Counted from the first letter of the stretch, positions 38,418-47,736 are shown. The stretch: 64,000 nt of DNA from Psychrobacter sp. NZS113 (GCF_015864825.1 NZ_JADYWL010000001.1:496001-560000); one strand, 5' to 3'. The notes: generated by a model from the letters alone, not told the origin. A program made the numbers and translations.

Positions 38418-39164
38418 ATGACGCTACGTATTCATGCCCTATACCATGTTGATTTTGAAGAACTCAGCTATATTAAACAGTGGGCAGATAATCAAGGTCA
38501 TAGCATTACTATCACTCGTTTCTACGAAAATGATTCATTGCCTTCTCAAGACAGTTTTGATTGGTTGATTATTATGGGCGGACCAATGAGCATCCATGAT
38601 GAAGCTGATTTTGAATGGCTAGCTGATGAGAAGGCCTTCATTCAGCAAAGTATCGAAGAGGGAAAAACAGTCGTTGGTGTTTGCTTGGGGGCGCAGTTAA
38701 TAGCGGATAGTTTGGGGGCAAAAGTTGCTCCGTCAGGTATAAAAGAGGTTGGTTGGATGCCAATTCAATTAACCAAACAAGGGCTAGAGCATCAGCTACT
38801 AAAAGATTTGCCAAAGCACGAATTTACAGTGTTTCATTGGCATGGCGATGGTTTTGAGTGTCCTCAAGGGGCGACTGCAATTGCAAAGTCAAAGGCCTGG
38901 GAGAATCAAGGTTTTATCTATCAAACGCCAAAACATAAAGAGTTAGGTACGTGGGTGCTTGGTTGGCAATGTCATTTCGAAGTGACTAAAAAGAGCATGG
39001 TGGATATGGTGATGCATGGGCAGGATTATATACAAGATGCCATGACTGACTATCCTCACACAGTTCAAGCGGTTGATGAAATCATCGGGCTAGGGGACAC
39101 GTATATTGCAGATAACAATGCATGGCTTTCTACAATGCTAGATAACCTAGTGAAGTATGGTTAA
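38418..39164 (+). CDS. Class I glutamine amidotransferase-like protein
   Basis: A 248-residue GuaA-like GATase domain protein. The nucleophile elbow GVCLGAQL carries the cysteine, and the His-Glu pair is in QCHFEVT. MGGPMSIHDEADFEW is the oxyanion-loop region. Such stand-alone proteins are of unsettled function (peptidase-like or aminotransferase partner). It starts right after the glyA terminator, and together with the next gene it is bracketed by repeats of the glyA 3' end, which suggests a later insertion. Confidence 0.88.
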   Translation: MTLRIHALYHVDFEELSYIKQWADNQGHSITITRFYENDSLPSQDSFDWLIIMGGPMSIHDEADFEWLADEKAFIQQSIEEGKTVVGVCLGAQLIADSLGAKVAPSGIKEVGWMPIQLTKQGLEHQLLKDLPKHEFTVFHWHGDGFECPQGATAIAKSKAWENQGFIYQTPKHKELGTWVLGWQCHFEVTKKSMVDMVMHGQDYIQDAMTDYPHTVQAVDEIIGLGDTYIADNNAWLSTMLDNLVKYG

Positions 39165-39547
39165 TGGTTTGTAGACGATAGAAGTCCGGTATAAATGAAA
39201 GGACTAAAATTTCAGAAAAGTAGATCATGTAACGCAAACCTGTGTTGATATTGTCACTGAGCTCTTTTAACGATATTTAAGTCTGTTATCTATACTAAGA
39301 GCTACTACCGACATTTTTTGATAATTATAGTGGATTTGACTGAGTTCGGCTGTCAGCTTTAAAGCGCTAAGTTGATGTTTAATTGAGAAAAATATGCAAA
39401 TGTTTTTGTTTATATAAAATTATTAGTATATAGTCGACATTGAACATTTAGTAATAATACTGATACAAAGTATAATAAATAATTACACTTTGTATCCGTA
39501 TCGCTGTAAATGATTATATAAATATTATTTTCACTGAAGGAATTTAT
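39165..39547 (+). other. Spacer upstream of the AgcS gene
   Basis: Very AT-rich 383 bp, presumably the promoter region of the symporter. An AAGGAA ribosome site precedes its ATG. Nothing else recognised. Confidence 0.4.
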
Positions 39548-41083
39548 ATGAAAAAACAATATTTAGTCGCAACGATTCTATTACTTAGTACTACTCTTGC
39601 GCAAGCTGCAGAACAATCAGGTCTAGCAGCATTTGGTGCTGGCCTCGATGCCTTTATGGCCAATATATTTGGCTGGTTCGTCGATCTTATTTTCTTTTCA
39701 GTACCTCTTGGCGATGTAAGCTTTCCGCTAATTGTAGGTTGGTTATTAGTTGCCGCATTAGTCTTTACCTTTTACTTTGGCTTTATTCAGTTCCGTCATA
39801 TAGGCTTGTCTTTAGATATTGTCAGAGGCAAATATACTGATCCAAACCCTGCTGTCAAAGAAGAAGGCGAGGTTAGCCATTTTCAAGCACTAGCCACTGC
39901 TCTGTCAGGTACGGTTGGTCTTGGTAATATTGCTGGTGTCGGTGCAGCACTCGCTATTGGTGGACCTGGTGCTACCTTTTGGATGATCATGGTTGGTCTG
40001 TTCGGTATGGCGACCAAGTTTGTAGAGTGTACGTTAGGTGTTAAATACCGTACGGTACTACCATCTGGCGTCGTATCAGGTGGACCTATGTACTACCTAA
40101 GCCGCGGTATGGCTGAACGTGGTATGGGTGGGTTTGGTAAAGTGTTAGCCGTCGGTTTTGCCCTTATGTGTATATTGGCCACTTTTGGTGCTGGTAACAT
40201 GTTTCAGGGTAACCAAGCCTTTGCAGTCATGAGCTCTACTTTTAGCATTCCAACGGATTACAGTATATTCTTTGGTATTGGCTTAGCGTTTTTAGTCGGT
40301 ATGGTTATCATTGGTGGTATGCCGCGCATTGCAACCGTTACCGAAAAAGTCGTACCTTTTATGGCTTTATTGTATATCACAATGAGTGTCATTGTACTGG
40401 TTGCAAACTTTAATCATATCGGCGCTGCATTTGGCGAGATTTTCACGGGTGCCTTCACTGGTGCTGGCGTGGCTGGTGGCTTTATTGGCGCGTTAATTCA
40501 AGGTTTAAAACGTGCAACTTTCTCTAACGAGGCGGGTGTTGGTTCAGCCGCTATTGCTCACTCAGCGGTAAAAACCAAAGAGCCTGCTACGGAAGGTTTA
40601 GTAGCGCTGTTAGAGCCTTTCATTGATACGGTTGTTATCTGTACTATGACGGCGCTCGTTATTACTATCTCTGGGGTGAACACTGTCGCAAACTTGCAAA
40701 CCCAAGCGCTCACTGGTGTGGATCTAACCCGTGCCGCCTTTATGGAAACAGCACCAATTTTCCAGTACTTCTTAGCTGTCGCGGTATTATTGTTCGCCTT
40801 TTCAACGATGATTTCATGGTCATACTATGGTCTAAAAGCTTGGACTTACCTCTTTGGTGAAGGTAAAGGCGGCGAGATGATATACAAACTTATCTTCTTA
40901 GTCTTCGTTGTTATCGGTACCATCGTACAGTTTAGCTTTGTTATCGACTTCTCAGATGCGGCTCTGTTCGCTATGGCGATCTTTAACATCATCGGTCTAT
41001 ACTTCTTGATGCCAGTTGTGAAAAGAGAGGTTAATTCTTTCGTAGCTCGTGTGAAAAGTGGTGAAATTAAAAAGTATAAATAA
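39548..41083 (+). CDS. Sodium:alanine/glycine symporter, AgcS family
   Basis: Inner-membrane secondary importer of 511 residues with about eleven hydrophobic spans. Family signatures are visible: FQALATALSGTVGLGNIAGV, MGMATKFVECTLGVKYR-like GMATKFVECTLGVKYR, and NEAGVGSAAIAHSAVKT. An unusually cleavable-looking N-terminal signal (LLLSTTLAQAAEQ) precedes the first span. Substrates are probably alanine and/or glycine, consistent with a neighbour in serine-glycine metabolism. Single gene with a strong terminator. Confidence 0.93.
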   Translation: MKKQYLVATILLLSTTLAQAAEQSGLAAFGAGLDAFMANIFGWFVDLIFFSVPLGDVSFPLIVGWLLVAALVFTFYFGFIQFRHIGLSLDIVRGKYTDPNPAVKEEGEVSHFQALATALSGTVGLGNIAGVGAALAIGGPGATFWMIMVGLFGMATKFVECTLGVKYRTVLPSGVVSGGPMYYLSRGMAERGMGGFGKVLAVGFALMCILATFGAGNMFQGNQAFAVMSSTFSIPTDYSIFFGIGLAFLVGMVIIGGMPRIATVTEKVVPFMALLYITMSVIVLVANFNHIGAAFGEIFTGAFTGAGVAGGFIGALIQGLKRATFSNEAGVGSAAIAHSAVKTKEPATEGLVALLEPFIDTVVICTMTALVITISGVNTVANLQTQALTGVDLTRAAFMETAPIFQYFLAVAVLLFAFSTMISWSYYGLKAWTYLFGEGKGGEMIYKLIFLVFVVIGTIVQFSFVIDFSDAALFAMAIFNIIGLYFLMPVVKREVNSFVARVKSGEIKKYK

Positions 41084-41120
41084 TGAGTTTGATTGAACAC
41101 TCTATTGTAACTTGATAATT

Positions 41121-41158
41121 AAAAAAGCCCGCCAAGATTAGTCTTGGCGGGCTTTTTG
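41121..41158. terminator. Terminator after the AgcS gene
   Basis: Long perfect stem AAGCCCGCCAAGA with complement, flanked by A-run and T-run. Confidence 0.92.
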
Positions 41159-41207
41159 ATGGCAGGCATTCGTTATTTGCTAGATAGCTATTAGACTTTA
41201 GGGAGGA

Positions 41208-41345
41208 GCGATTTGTGCAGAATTGCCAGTTTACGCAAAAAATCAGTAAGCTTGAATCTGTACTGTTTTGGCTAGCTCTGATTACGTGCTAGTTAAACGA
41301 AAAATCGCTTAGCTTGTGCTAGTAGTTTTTTATTACTTATGTAAA
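41208..41345 (+). repeat. Diverged second copy of the glyA 3' end and terminator
   Basis: 41208-41249 reads in frame [17 protein letters not shown], against [17 protein letters not shown] at the end of glyA (38271-38312). By my count 37 of 42 bases match, and four of the five differences are silent third-base changes. Similarity then continues weakly through the downstream region to a degraded copy of the glyA terminator (CGCTTAGCTT at about 41307). No upstream glyA sequence accompanies it. Confidence 0.85.
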
Positions 41346-41471
41346 ATTTTTTTAAATATATATTCTGTATTTAGTAGTTGCATGCGTACACACTTAAAAA
41401 GCAGTTAGTTCTTGTTTTTCCCCCTCATTTGAGGTTAAAATAGTGGAACTAGTATTGATAAAGGAAGAAGA

Positions 41472-42155
41472 ATGCACGCTTATAAAATTGAACATATCAC
41501 CCAGTCAGGTGAGCCTAAGGATGATAGTGATTTCAAGAAAATTGGTCTTCCTTATGAAGTGTTTGCGAAGGCAGTAGATGCAGCATTTAGAGCTTACCAA
41601 CGCGAAGATAATGATTTTTCTACAAAATCAGCAGCAGGATACAATGCTTGGAATTATGCTGTAAAGGAGTTAAGGCTAAAGGCGTTAGAACATGGTTGGG
41701 GGACGCCTTTCGAGAGTAATGGCATTGAAGGTATCAAAAGTCCACTGAGAAAAATTACAATTATTGTTAATTCAGGCAATAAGAATACTGGTATCAAAGA
41801 TAAAGAGCCAAAGCCTAAGAATCAAAAAGGTTCGGGCTATAACATTCTGATGAGTGATAATTTGGATTTGTTCACTTCTTGTGATGACCTGTTTGACGCA
41901 AACGCTATTACTGAAGAATCTGCTGATCCAAATCAAACATGGTTGCTTCTTTTTCATATTGACGAGAAGAAGGAAGAAATTAGATTTGAATTATTACTAC
42001 CTACAAAGATAGAGAATAGAATTATTTCTGGCTATAAAAAGCGAATTATTTTGTCACCTATTGATATTTCGAATAAGCCTAAACTTATATCCGTGAAAAG
42101 TGAAGAAGACACAACTGTAGGGATTGATTTTGATGTGCCTAGAAAGAGTGGATAA
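41472..42155 (+). CDS. Unknown protein, partner of an HTH-ImmA protein
   Basis: A soluble, charged 227-residue protein that I do not recognise. No signal peptide or membrane span. The N-terminal 80 residues look helical (YEVFAKAVDAAFRAYQRED and WNYAVKELRLKALEHGW). A central Lys/Asn-rich stretch (KDKEPKPKNQKGSGY) and an acidic, beta-rich C-terminal half follow (TWLLLFHIDEKKEEIRFELLLP). A good AAGGAAG ribosome site precedes the ATG. Its end overlaps the start of the next gene, so the two are translationally coupled and probably functional partners. More AT-rich than the housekeeping genes around it. Confidence 0.75.
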   Translation: MHAYKIEHITQSGEPKDDSDFKKIGLPYEVFAKAVDAAFRAYQREDNDFSTKSAAGYNAWNYAVKELRLKALEHGWGTPFESNGIEGIKSPLRKITIIVNSGNKNTGIKDKEPKPKNQKGSGYNILMSDNLDLFTSCDDLFDANAITEESADPNQTWLLLFHIDEKKEEIRFELLLPTKIENRIISGYKKRIILSPIDISNKPKLISVKSEEDTTVGIDFDVPRKSG

Positions 42156-43218
42156 AGAGTTTAATCCTGATAGATTTAAAGTTGCAAGACTAAGACGCAA
42201 GATGACATATAGAAAACTTGCTGAGCGAACAGGGTTGTCTTCAAAAACTATATCTAAATACGAGAAAGATGGTATTAACAACCCGCCTTCTAGTGAGTCT
42301 TTGAAGAAAATATCGCAAGTTCTCAGTTATCCTGCACAGTTCTTCTTTGAAGATGATATTGATGAAATATCTACTGAGACGGTTTCATTTCGTGCATTAA
42401 GTAAAATGACAGCTGCACAAAGAGATGCTGCTATATCTGCTGGACGACTTAGTCTCATCGTTAATAGTTATATACAAGACAATTTTGAACTTCCTAAACA
42501 AGATTTTATAGATTTAAGAGGTTATGATCCTGAGGTAGCAGCAGAGACAATCAGAGAGCATTGGGCGCTTGGAAGTAAAAAGATAGGTAATTTGATACAT
42601 CTATTGGAATCTAAAGGTGTTCGTGTCTTTTCGTTGTCAGAAAATACCTTAGATGTTGACGCTTTTTCTTTTTGGAAAGATGGCTTGCCATTTATTTTTC
42701 TTAATAATAGGAAGTCAGCAGAACGTAGTCGGTTTGATGCTGCCCACGAATTAGGACATTTACTGCTGCACAAGCATGCTTCACCTTTCGATGACCCTAT
42801 TGACGTTTCATTATCTCCTAGTCGAGTTGCTGAACAGGAAGCTGATAATTTTGCTTCTGCATTTTTGATGCCAAAGGCAAGTGTTGCAAATGCTATTCCT
42901 AACTATATAACTATAGAGGATATCATTGAACTAAAAAGCAGGTGGTCAGTATCCGCTGTTAGCCTAATATTTAGACTACATAAAGTTAATCTTATTACAG
43001 AATGGCAGTATAGAAAACTTATGGAAGAAGCTTCAATAAGAGGGTATAGAAAGAAAGAGCCTCAGCCTATTCCTAGAGAAAAATCTTTAATATTTGAAAA
43101 GATAATGCCAGTGTTAGCTAAGGAAGGTTTGGGCATAAAATCCTTTGCTAAAGAATTGAAATTACCTCTAGATGAAGTAACCAATTTAATGTTTATGCCA
43201 AGTCTTATAGCGCGCTAA
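42133..43218 (+). CDS. XRE-type HTH fused to ImmA/IrrE metallopeptidase
   Basis: A 361-residue protein with two domains. Residues 15-70 form a Cro/CI-type helix-turn-helix (FKVARLRRKMTYRKLAERTG, SKTISKYEKDG). Residues about 180-255 carry the ImmA/IrrE zinc peptidase signature HELGH (205-209) with the third-ligand glutamate in EQEADNFASAFLMP. Known relatives cleave repressors (ImmA on ImmR, IrrE on DdrO) or belong to predicted toxin-antitoxin-like loci. The ATG at 42133 has AGGGA upstream and overlaps the previous gene by 23 bp; a GTG at 42148 is an alternative. AT-rich, probably acquired. Confidence 0.88.
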   Translation: MCLERVDKEFNPDRFKVARLRRKMTYRKLAERTGLSSKTISKYEKDGINNPPSSESLKKISQVLSYPAQFFFEDDIDEISTETVSFRALSKMTAAQRDAAISAGRLSLIVNSYIQDNFELPKQDFIDLRGYDPEVAAETIREHWALGSKKIGNLIHLLESKGVRVFSLSENTLDVDAFSFWKDGLPFIFLNNRKSAERSRFDAAHELGHLLLHKHASPFDDPIDVSLSPSRVAEQEADNFASAFLMPKASVANAIPNYITIEDIIELKSRWSVSAVSLIFRLHKVNLITEWQYRKLMEEASIRGYRKKEPQPIPREKSLIFEKIMPVLAKEGLGIKSFAKELKLPLDEVTNLMFMPSLIAR

Positions 43219-43258
43219 TACACGAACAATACTCTAATTAGTATTATTATCATTGCAC

Positions 43259-43298
43259 AAAATAAAGCCCCGATTATAGAAATATAATCAGGGCTTAT
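43259..43298. terminator. Bidirectional terminator, HTH-ImmA gene / gltS
   Basis: Stem AATAAGCCCTGATTATA with complement (few mismatches) and A/T-rich flanks between two convergent genes. Confidence 0.8.
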
Positions 43299-43333
43299 TC
43301 ACATCAACTCAGTCTAATTTTTTACTAAGTAGC

Positions 43334-44608
43334 CTACATAAACGGCAATTTCGTAAATATCTGCAAGACTGTTGCATTAACGATATCAACGAAAAATGCA
43401 CCAACCATCGGTACAATCAAAAATGCCTTAGGCGAGGGCAGATAGCGATCAGTGACGGCCTGCATATTGGCAATTGCTGTTGGCGTTGCACCCATACCAA
43501 AACCGCAATGACCTGCCGATAGCACTGCAGCATCGTAGTTTTTACCCATCACTTTAAAGGTGACAAAGTAAACGTATAAAATCATCACAAAAGTCTGTAC
43601 CAGCAATATAATCAGTACTGGACCTGCCAAATCTGTTAGCTCCCACAGTTTTAATGATAACAGAGCCATGGCTAAGAATAGGCTTAATGACGCATTACCA
43701 ATCACATCAATCGCACGGTCAAACATATCAAAGTTAAAAATCATCGTTAATGAATTACGCAGAATCACACCGCCTGCCAATGCCCATACAAAGGTAGGTA
43801 GCTCAAATGAGGTACCTTCAGCAACGATGGTCATTAAATCAGCAAATGCTAGAGCACCAGCAAATAGTGCTAAAGTTTCGATGGTCGATGATGCGGTAAT
43901 CAGGCGAATGTTATCGGGCTTTTCAAACATCTCCTGATTATCGCCAGCTTCTTTTTCACTGTGCTTGGTACTGTATAACGACTGTGCACCTGCCACTTTT
44001 TCAACATCACTTGGGTTAGCATTGGCGGGTGCGGGTTTTAGACCAAGTTTATTGATTAATCGACGTGCCACAGGACCACCAACGATACCACCTGCTACCA
44101 AGCCATAGGTAGCCACTGCAATGCCGAGGGTAGTTGCGCCCACCACACCATACTCTTGCTCTAATACAGCACCCCATGCACCGGCTGTACCATGCCCGCC
44201 CGTGAGAGCGATAGAGCCTGTGACGAGTCCGAGCAATGGGTCCAACCCTAGGGCGCTTGCCATTGTCACGCCCACCACGTCTTGCAATATAATAAAGACC
44301 GACACCACAATGGTGAAAATCAGTAATGGTGTACCACCTGCTTTCAATCGACCAAAATCAGCACTCAGACCGATAGAAGCAAAGAACATCAGCATGGTGG
44401 CTGCTTGTAACCCTTGATGAAAATTAAAGCTGTAGCCCCAAATAAAGTTAAGGGCATACACAATGACTGCAGCAATCAAACCACCTGCGACCGGTTCTGG
44501 AATATTAAAGTCTTCTAAAAACTTCACTTTTTTGACCAAAAATCGTCCAAGCAACAATACCAAGGTGGCAAAGATTAGGGTGTAATAGCCATTTAAGGTA
44601 ATTTCCAT
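43334..44608 (-). CDS. gltS: Sodium/glutamate symporter GltS
   Basis: Inner-membrane Na+-dependent glutamate importer. The 424-residue protein has two inverted halves of about five spans. Family motifs are seen as NFIWGYSF in half one, the GGHGTAGAWGAVLE re-entrant loop and the SAGHCGFGMGATPTAIANMQ loop in half two. A soluble, charged loop (PSDVEKVAGAQSLYSTKHSE) separates them. It follows the barstar gene by 90 bp, with a hairpin between, so it is probably a separate unit. Confidence 0.95.
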   Translation of the reverse strand: MEITLNGYYTLIFATLVLLLGRFLVKKVKFLEDFNIPEPVAGGLIAAVIVYALNFIWGYSFNFHQGLQAATMLMFFASIGLSADFGRLKAGGTPLLIFTIVVSVFIILQDVVGVTMASALGLDPLLGLVTGSIALTGGHGTAGAWGAVLEQEYGVVGATTLGIAVATYGLVAGGIVGGPVARRLINKLGLKPAPANANPSDVEKVAGAQSLYSTKHSEKEAGDNQEMFEKPDNIRLITASSTIETLALFAGALAFADLMTIVAEGTSFELPTFVWALAGGVILRNSLTMIFNFDMFDRAIDVIGNASLSLFLAMALLSLKLWELTDLAGPVLIILLVQTFVMILYVYFVTFKVMGKNYDAAVLSAGHCGFGMGATPTAIANMQAVTDRYLPSPKAFLIVPMVGAFFVDIVNATVLQIFTKLPFM

Positions 44609-44638
44609 AGGTTAATCCTTTCTTTAAAAATAAATTAA

Positions 44639-44678
44639 CCTGAATTTGGGATAAATATGGCTTTATCCCGAATTCAGG
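44639..44678 (-). terminator. Hairpin after the barstar gene
   Basis: A 17-base stem with one mismatch (arms starting CCTGAATTC on the minus strand) ends the RNase-barstar unit before gltS. The T-run is weak. Confidence 0.6.
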
Positions 44679-44698
44679 CTTGTTTGATGATTTATCGG

Positions 44699-45055
44699 CT
44701 AGGCGTCACCCGTAGACGGCATGACTACCCATAACTGCGGCTTGCCAAAATCTGTGTAGGCATCTTCTATGATGCTTTTGAAGACATTAAAATCTTCCGT
44801 GTCTATTTTTTTCACCGATGTTAGATCTAATATCAGATGTGTTACTTCGCTATCTGTTAAGCAATCCCACGCACTATCCCAGTTGTGTGAAAAATAACTG
44901 GGAAAATCACAGGCATTGGCCAGATTTGTTAATAACGTGGTTTTATTTAGTACTTCGTCCACCGCTATGGTAACAGCCTGTGTCGGAATGCTAGCATCTA
45001 GTGCTGTAGCGTTTTGGTTACTATTCTTGTCTATATAATGTATGGCTTGGCTCAT
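44699..45055 (-). CDS. Barstar-family ribonuclease inhibitor
   Basis: A cytoplasmic 118-residue protein of the barstar family. The signature is FPSYFSHNWDSAWDCLTD, in which D60 and D64 match barstar Asp35 and Asp39, the residues that fill the barnase active site. It starts one base after the stop of the RNase fusion gene, so it is translationally linked. Role inferred: it shields the cytoplasm from the neighbouring RNase. The N-terminal 25 residues (SQAIHYIDKNSNQ) are less conserved. Confidence 0.9.
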   Translation of the reverse strand: MSQAIHYIDKNSNQNATALDASIPTQAVTIAVDEVLNKTTLLTNLANACDFPSYFSHNWDSAWDCLTDSEVTHLILDLTSVKKIDTEDFNVFKSIIEDAYTDFGKPQLWVVMPSTGDA

Positions 45056-45056
45056 A

Positions 45057-45839
45057 TTATTTTACGTCCAGTCTGCGAAAGCTATCATAGTGGTCAACGG
45101 TTAAGTAATAGACAGTTGGTGGGTTGCCACCTGTGACGATACGCCTTGCACCGCGATGGGAGATGCCAGGGGTCGGCACGGTATATTCACGATAGTAGCC
45201 TTTCGACTGCGTTGGTAGCTGTCCTTCACGATTATAAAAAGTCGTTCCATCTTTATTAGGGTAGGGAAATGGCCCGCCTTGCTTGATCAGCATGATGGTC
45301 TGATCTATTTGCGCATCACCCGTTACGGCAGAGTTAGATGCTGGATTTGAGTTGTCAGAGTACGTTTGAGGTATCGTTGTAGGTTCTGCGCTACCAGCAA
45401 AGAAAGTAGACTGTAAATCATCAAAGAAGTAAAACGCGACCGCGATAATGGCGATGAGACTAAACAAGGTAGACAGCGGGCTTTTTTTATTTTGACGCTG
45501 GTTTCTAGTATTGCGACCAGTATTTTTTCGGCTAGCATTATTATTATTAGAGTTGTTCTGCCTAGCGTCGTTCTGATTGGCATTGTATGACGACGTGCTC
45601 TTGGGGGTATCTGTATTTCCACTTTCTTGAATGCTGAGCGAAGCAGGAGTTACTTCGGTTGCTCTCAACTGATTTTTGTCATTACGTTCACTATTGAAGT
45701 AGACTTTTTGTCCGACCGTTATCGGCTGCGGCATTCGCGCTTTGCTAATATGAAAAAATACGTCTTCACTTTGATCGTCGACATCAATAAAGCCATAGCC
45801 TTTATCTGAATTCCAGTGTTTGATTTCACCACTCTGCAT
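45057..45839 (-). CDS. Cold-shock domain / membrane helix / RNase Sa-type ribonuclease fusion
   Basis: A 260-residue protein with three parts. Residues 1-65 are a cold-shock domain with RNP1 KGYGFIDV (13-20) and RNP2 DVFFHISK (26-33). An Asn/Gln/Arg-rich linker leads to one membrane helix (about 122-139). Residues 185-260 are a guanyl-specific microbial ribonuclease with all catalytic residues of RNase Sa: E218 in YYREYT, R229 and R233 in HRGARRI and H250 in DHYDSF; spacing matches RNase Sa. Positive charges before the helix (NQRQNKKS) predict cytoplasmic cold-shock domain and exported RNase. The barstar inhibitor gene follows by one base. Such fusions are, to my knowledge, unusual. Confidence 0.88.
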   Translation of the reverse strand: MQSGEIKHWNSDKGYGFIDVDDQSEDVFFHISKARMPQPITVGQKVYFNSERNDKNQLRATEVTPASLSIQESGNTDTPKSTSSYNANQNDARQNNSNNNNASRKNTGRNTRNQRQNKKSPLSTLFSLIAIIAVAFYFFDDLQSTFFAGSAEPTTIPQTYSDNSNPASNSAVTGDAQIDQTIMLIKQGGPFPYPNKDGTTFYNREGQLPTQSKGYYREYTVPTPGISHRGARRIVTGGNPPTVYYLTVDHYDSFRRLDVK

Positions 45840-45918
45840 GAGTCTACTTTCCTATCGCATGTTTGTGTTATGGTGCAAACTTACGGTTGCGCCGCCTATA
45901 TAACTTATTTATCCCTAA

Positions 45919-45952
45919 TAAAAAACGCCAGCAATGGAGCTGACGTTTTTTG
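45919..45952 (-). terminator. Terminator after proA
   Basis: Stem ACGTCAGC/GCTGGCGT with one mismatch and runs of A and T either side, about 50 nt beyond the proA stop. Confidence 0.75.
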
Positions 45953-46002
45953 TGGATTATACGGTAAGTAAGCAGATAAGTGCTAGGTTAAGACGCTATC
46001 CG

Positions 46003-47304
46003 TTAAGCGCGCGTCTCACCGTGACCATACACGATCCATTTTTGTGAAGTTAGACCTTCTAGGCCTACAGGACCCCGAGCATGAATCTTATCCGTTGAGA
46101 TACCAATTTCGGCACCCAATCCATATTCAAAACCATCGGCAAAACGGCTAGAGGCATTAATCATGACGCTGGCAGAGTCGACTTCACGAATAAAACGTTG
46201 CGACTTGGTATAGTTATCCGTAATGATGACATCAGTATGATGACTGCCATGCGTATTGATATGCTCAATCGCTTCGTCAATACCTGACAATACTTTTACC
46301 GCTAGGATAGGGGCTAGGTATTCGGTATCCCAGTCTTCGGCAGTCGCTGCAGATAGATGACCTTTAAGTGCAGCATTGTCATTTAGTATGGCTTGCGATT
46401 TGTCATCAAGACGCAGTTGCATGGCATCGTCAGCAGCGATGATAGCTTCAGCAATTTTTGGCAATAGCTCATCGGCGACTGACTCATCGACCAGTAGTGT
46501 CTCCATGGTATTACACGTACCGTAGCGATGCGTTTTTGCATTGACGCTGACTTTGATAGCGATGTCGGCATCTGCATCACTGTCAATAAAGGTGTGACAG
46601 TTACCGTCTAAATGCTTAATCACAGGCACACGGGCATCACGGCTGATACGTTCAATCAGTCCTTTGCCGCCACGTGGTACGATGACGTCGACATAGTCAG
46701 TCATGGTGATGAGCTCACCGACAGCGGCGCGATCAGTGGTTTGTAGTACCTGCACGCTATGTCCAGATAGATTGACTTTCTCTAGACCTTCTAAGATACA
46801 TTTGGCGATCGCTTGGTTAGACTCAAAAGCTTCAGAGCCACCACGTAGAATAATGGCGTTTCCTGACTTTAATGCCAGTGAAGCCGCCTCTAACGTGACA
46901 TTGGGACGCGACTCATAAATCATACCGACCACACCAAGTGGTACACGCATTTTACCCAAATGAATCCCTGATGGCTGATAGGTCATATCAGTGACTTCAC
47001 CGATAGGGTCTGGCAACGATGCCACGTCTTTTAGACCTTGTAGCATGCCATCAAAGCGCGCATCATTTAGCTCCAGACGATCAAGCAATGCGGCATCCAA
47101 ATCGTTGTTTCGACCATTGTCCATATCGATCTTATTGGCCGCTAAAATATCTGGCTTGGCGGCTTTTAATACATCATGAATGGCCATGAGGGCAGCGTTC
47201 TTATCACCAGTATTGGCAGCAGCGAGGGCGCGTGAGGCTGCGCGTGCGTGCTTGCCAACAGATTGCATGTATGCGGTAATGTCTGTGGTATTCGATTGAC
47301 TCAT
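46003..47304 (-). CDS. proA: Gamma-glutamyl phosphate reductase ProA
   Basis: Second step of proline synthesis: NADPH reduction of gamma-glutamyl phosphate to glutamate semialdehyde. The 433-residue protein has [23 protein letters not shown] and the [12 protein letters not shown] region. The nucleophilic cysteine is within [35 protein letters not shown] is the family signature near the end. proB is not adjacent; it is elsewhere or in another operon. The first 35 residues are Ala-rich and typical. Confidence 0.96.
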   Translation of the reverse strand: MSQSNTTDITAYMQSVGKHARAASRALAAANTGDKNAALMAIHDVLKAAKPDILAANKIDMDNGRNNDLDAALLDRLELNDARFDGMLQGLKDVASLPDPIGEVTDMTYQPSGIHLGKMRVPLGVVGMIYESRPNVTLEAASLALKSGNAIILRGGSEAFESNQAIAKCILEGLEKVNLSGHSVQVLQTTDRAAVGELITMTDYVDVIVPRGGKGLIERISRDARVPVIKHLDGNCHTFIDSDADADIAIKVSVNAKTHRYGTCNTMETLLVDESVADELLPKIAEAIIAADDAMQLRLDDKSQAILNDNAALKGHLSAATAEDWDTEYLAPILAVKVLSGIDEAIEHINTHGSHHTDVIITDNYTKSQRFIREVDSASVMINASSRFADGFEYGLGAEIGISTDKIHARGPVGLEGLTSQKWIVYGHGETRA

Positions 47305-47736
47305 AAATTATTTTCCTTATGGCTATAAATGTTTTAAACAGATGAAAGCGCCCAAAAAGGCGAAAGTTTGGCAAAAAGTGACATTTGAATGCTTATCCAG
47401 CATTATGCTATTTAACATAGAGCAGATGAGGTCGATAGTAAAGTTGATTTTGTGAACAGCGCCCGTTTTATAAAGCGTTTATGAGCACTGTCTTGATGCT
47501 CTTCTTATTTTATTCACATACATTTTTAACATGGCTACTGTTAAAGGTTGGTTAAAAATCAAATACATCGTTACATGGTTTTAACAGAACTGCGTTGTAA
47601 GTACTAAGGTAGCGACGATCGATCGTCAGTATAGTAAGTGCTAAGACTGGTATTTTTAAGAATATCAATACAACGCTATTAATCAGATGATTTTTATTGA
47701 TAGCTAAGCATTAACTATAACGAGCGGAGCATTATT
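47305..47736. other. Divergent spacer, proA / small lipoprotein
   Basis: AT-rich 432 bp with no ORF. GCGGAG ribosome site precedes the lipoprotein start. Nothing else recognised. Confidence 0.4.
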
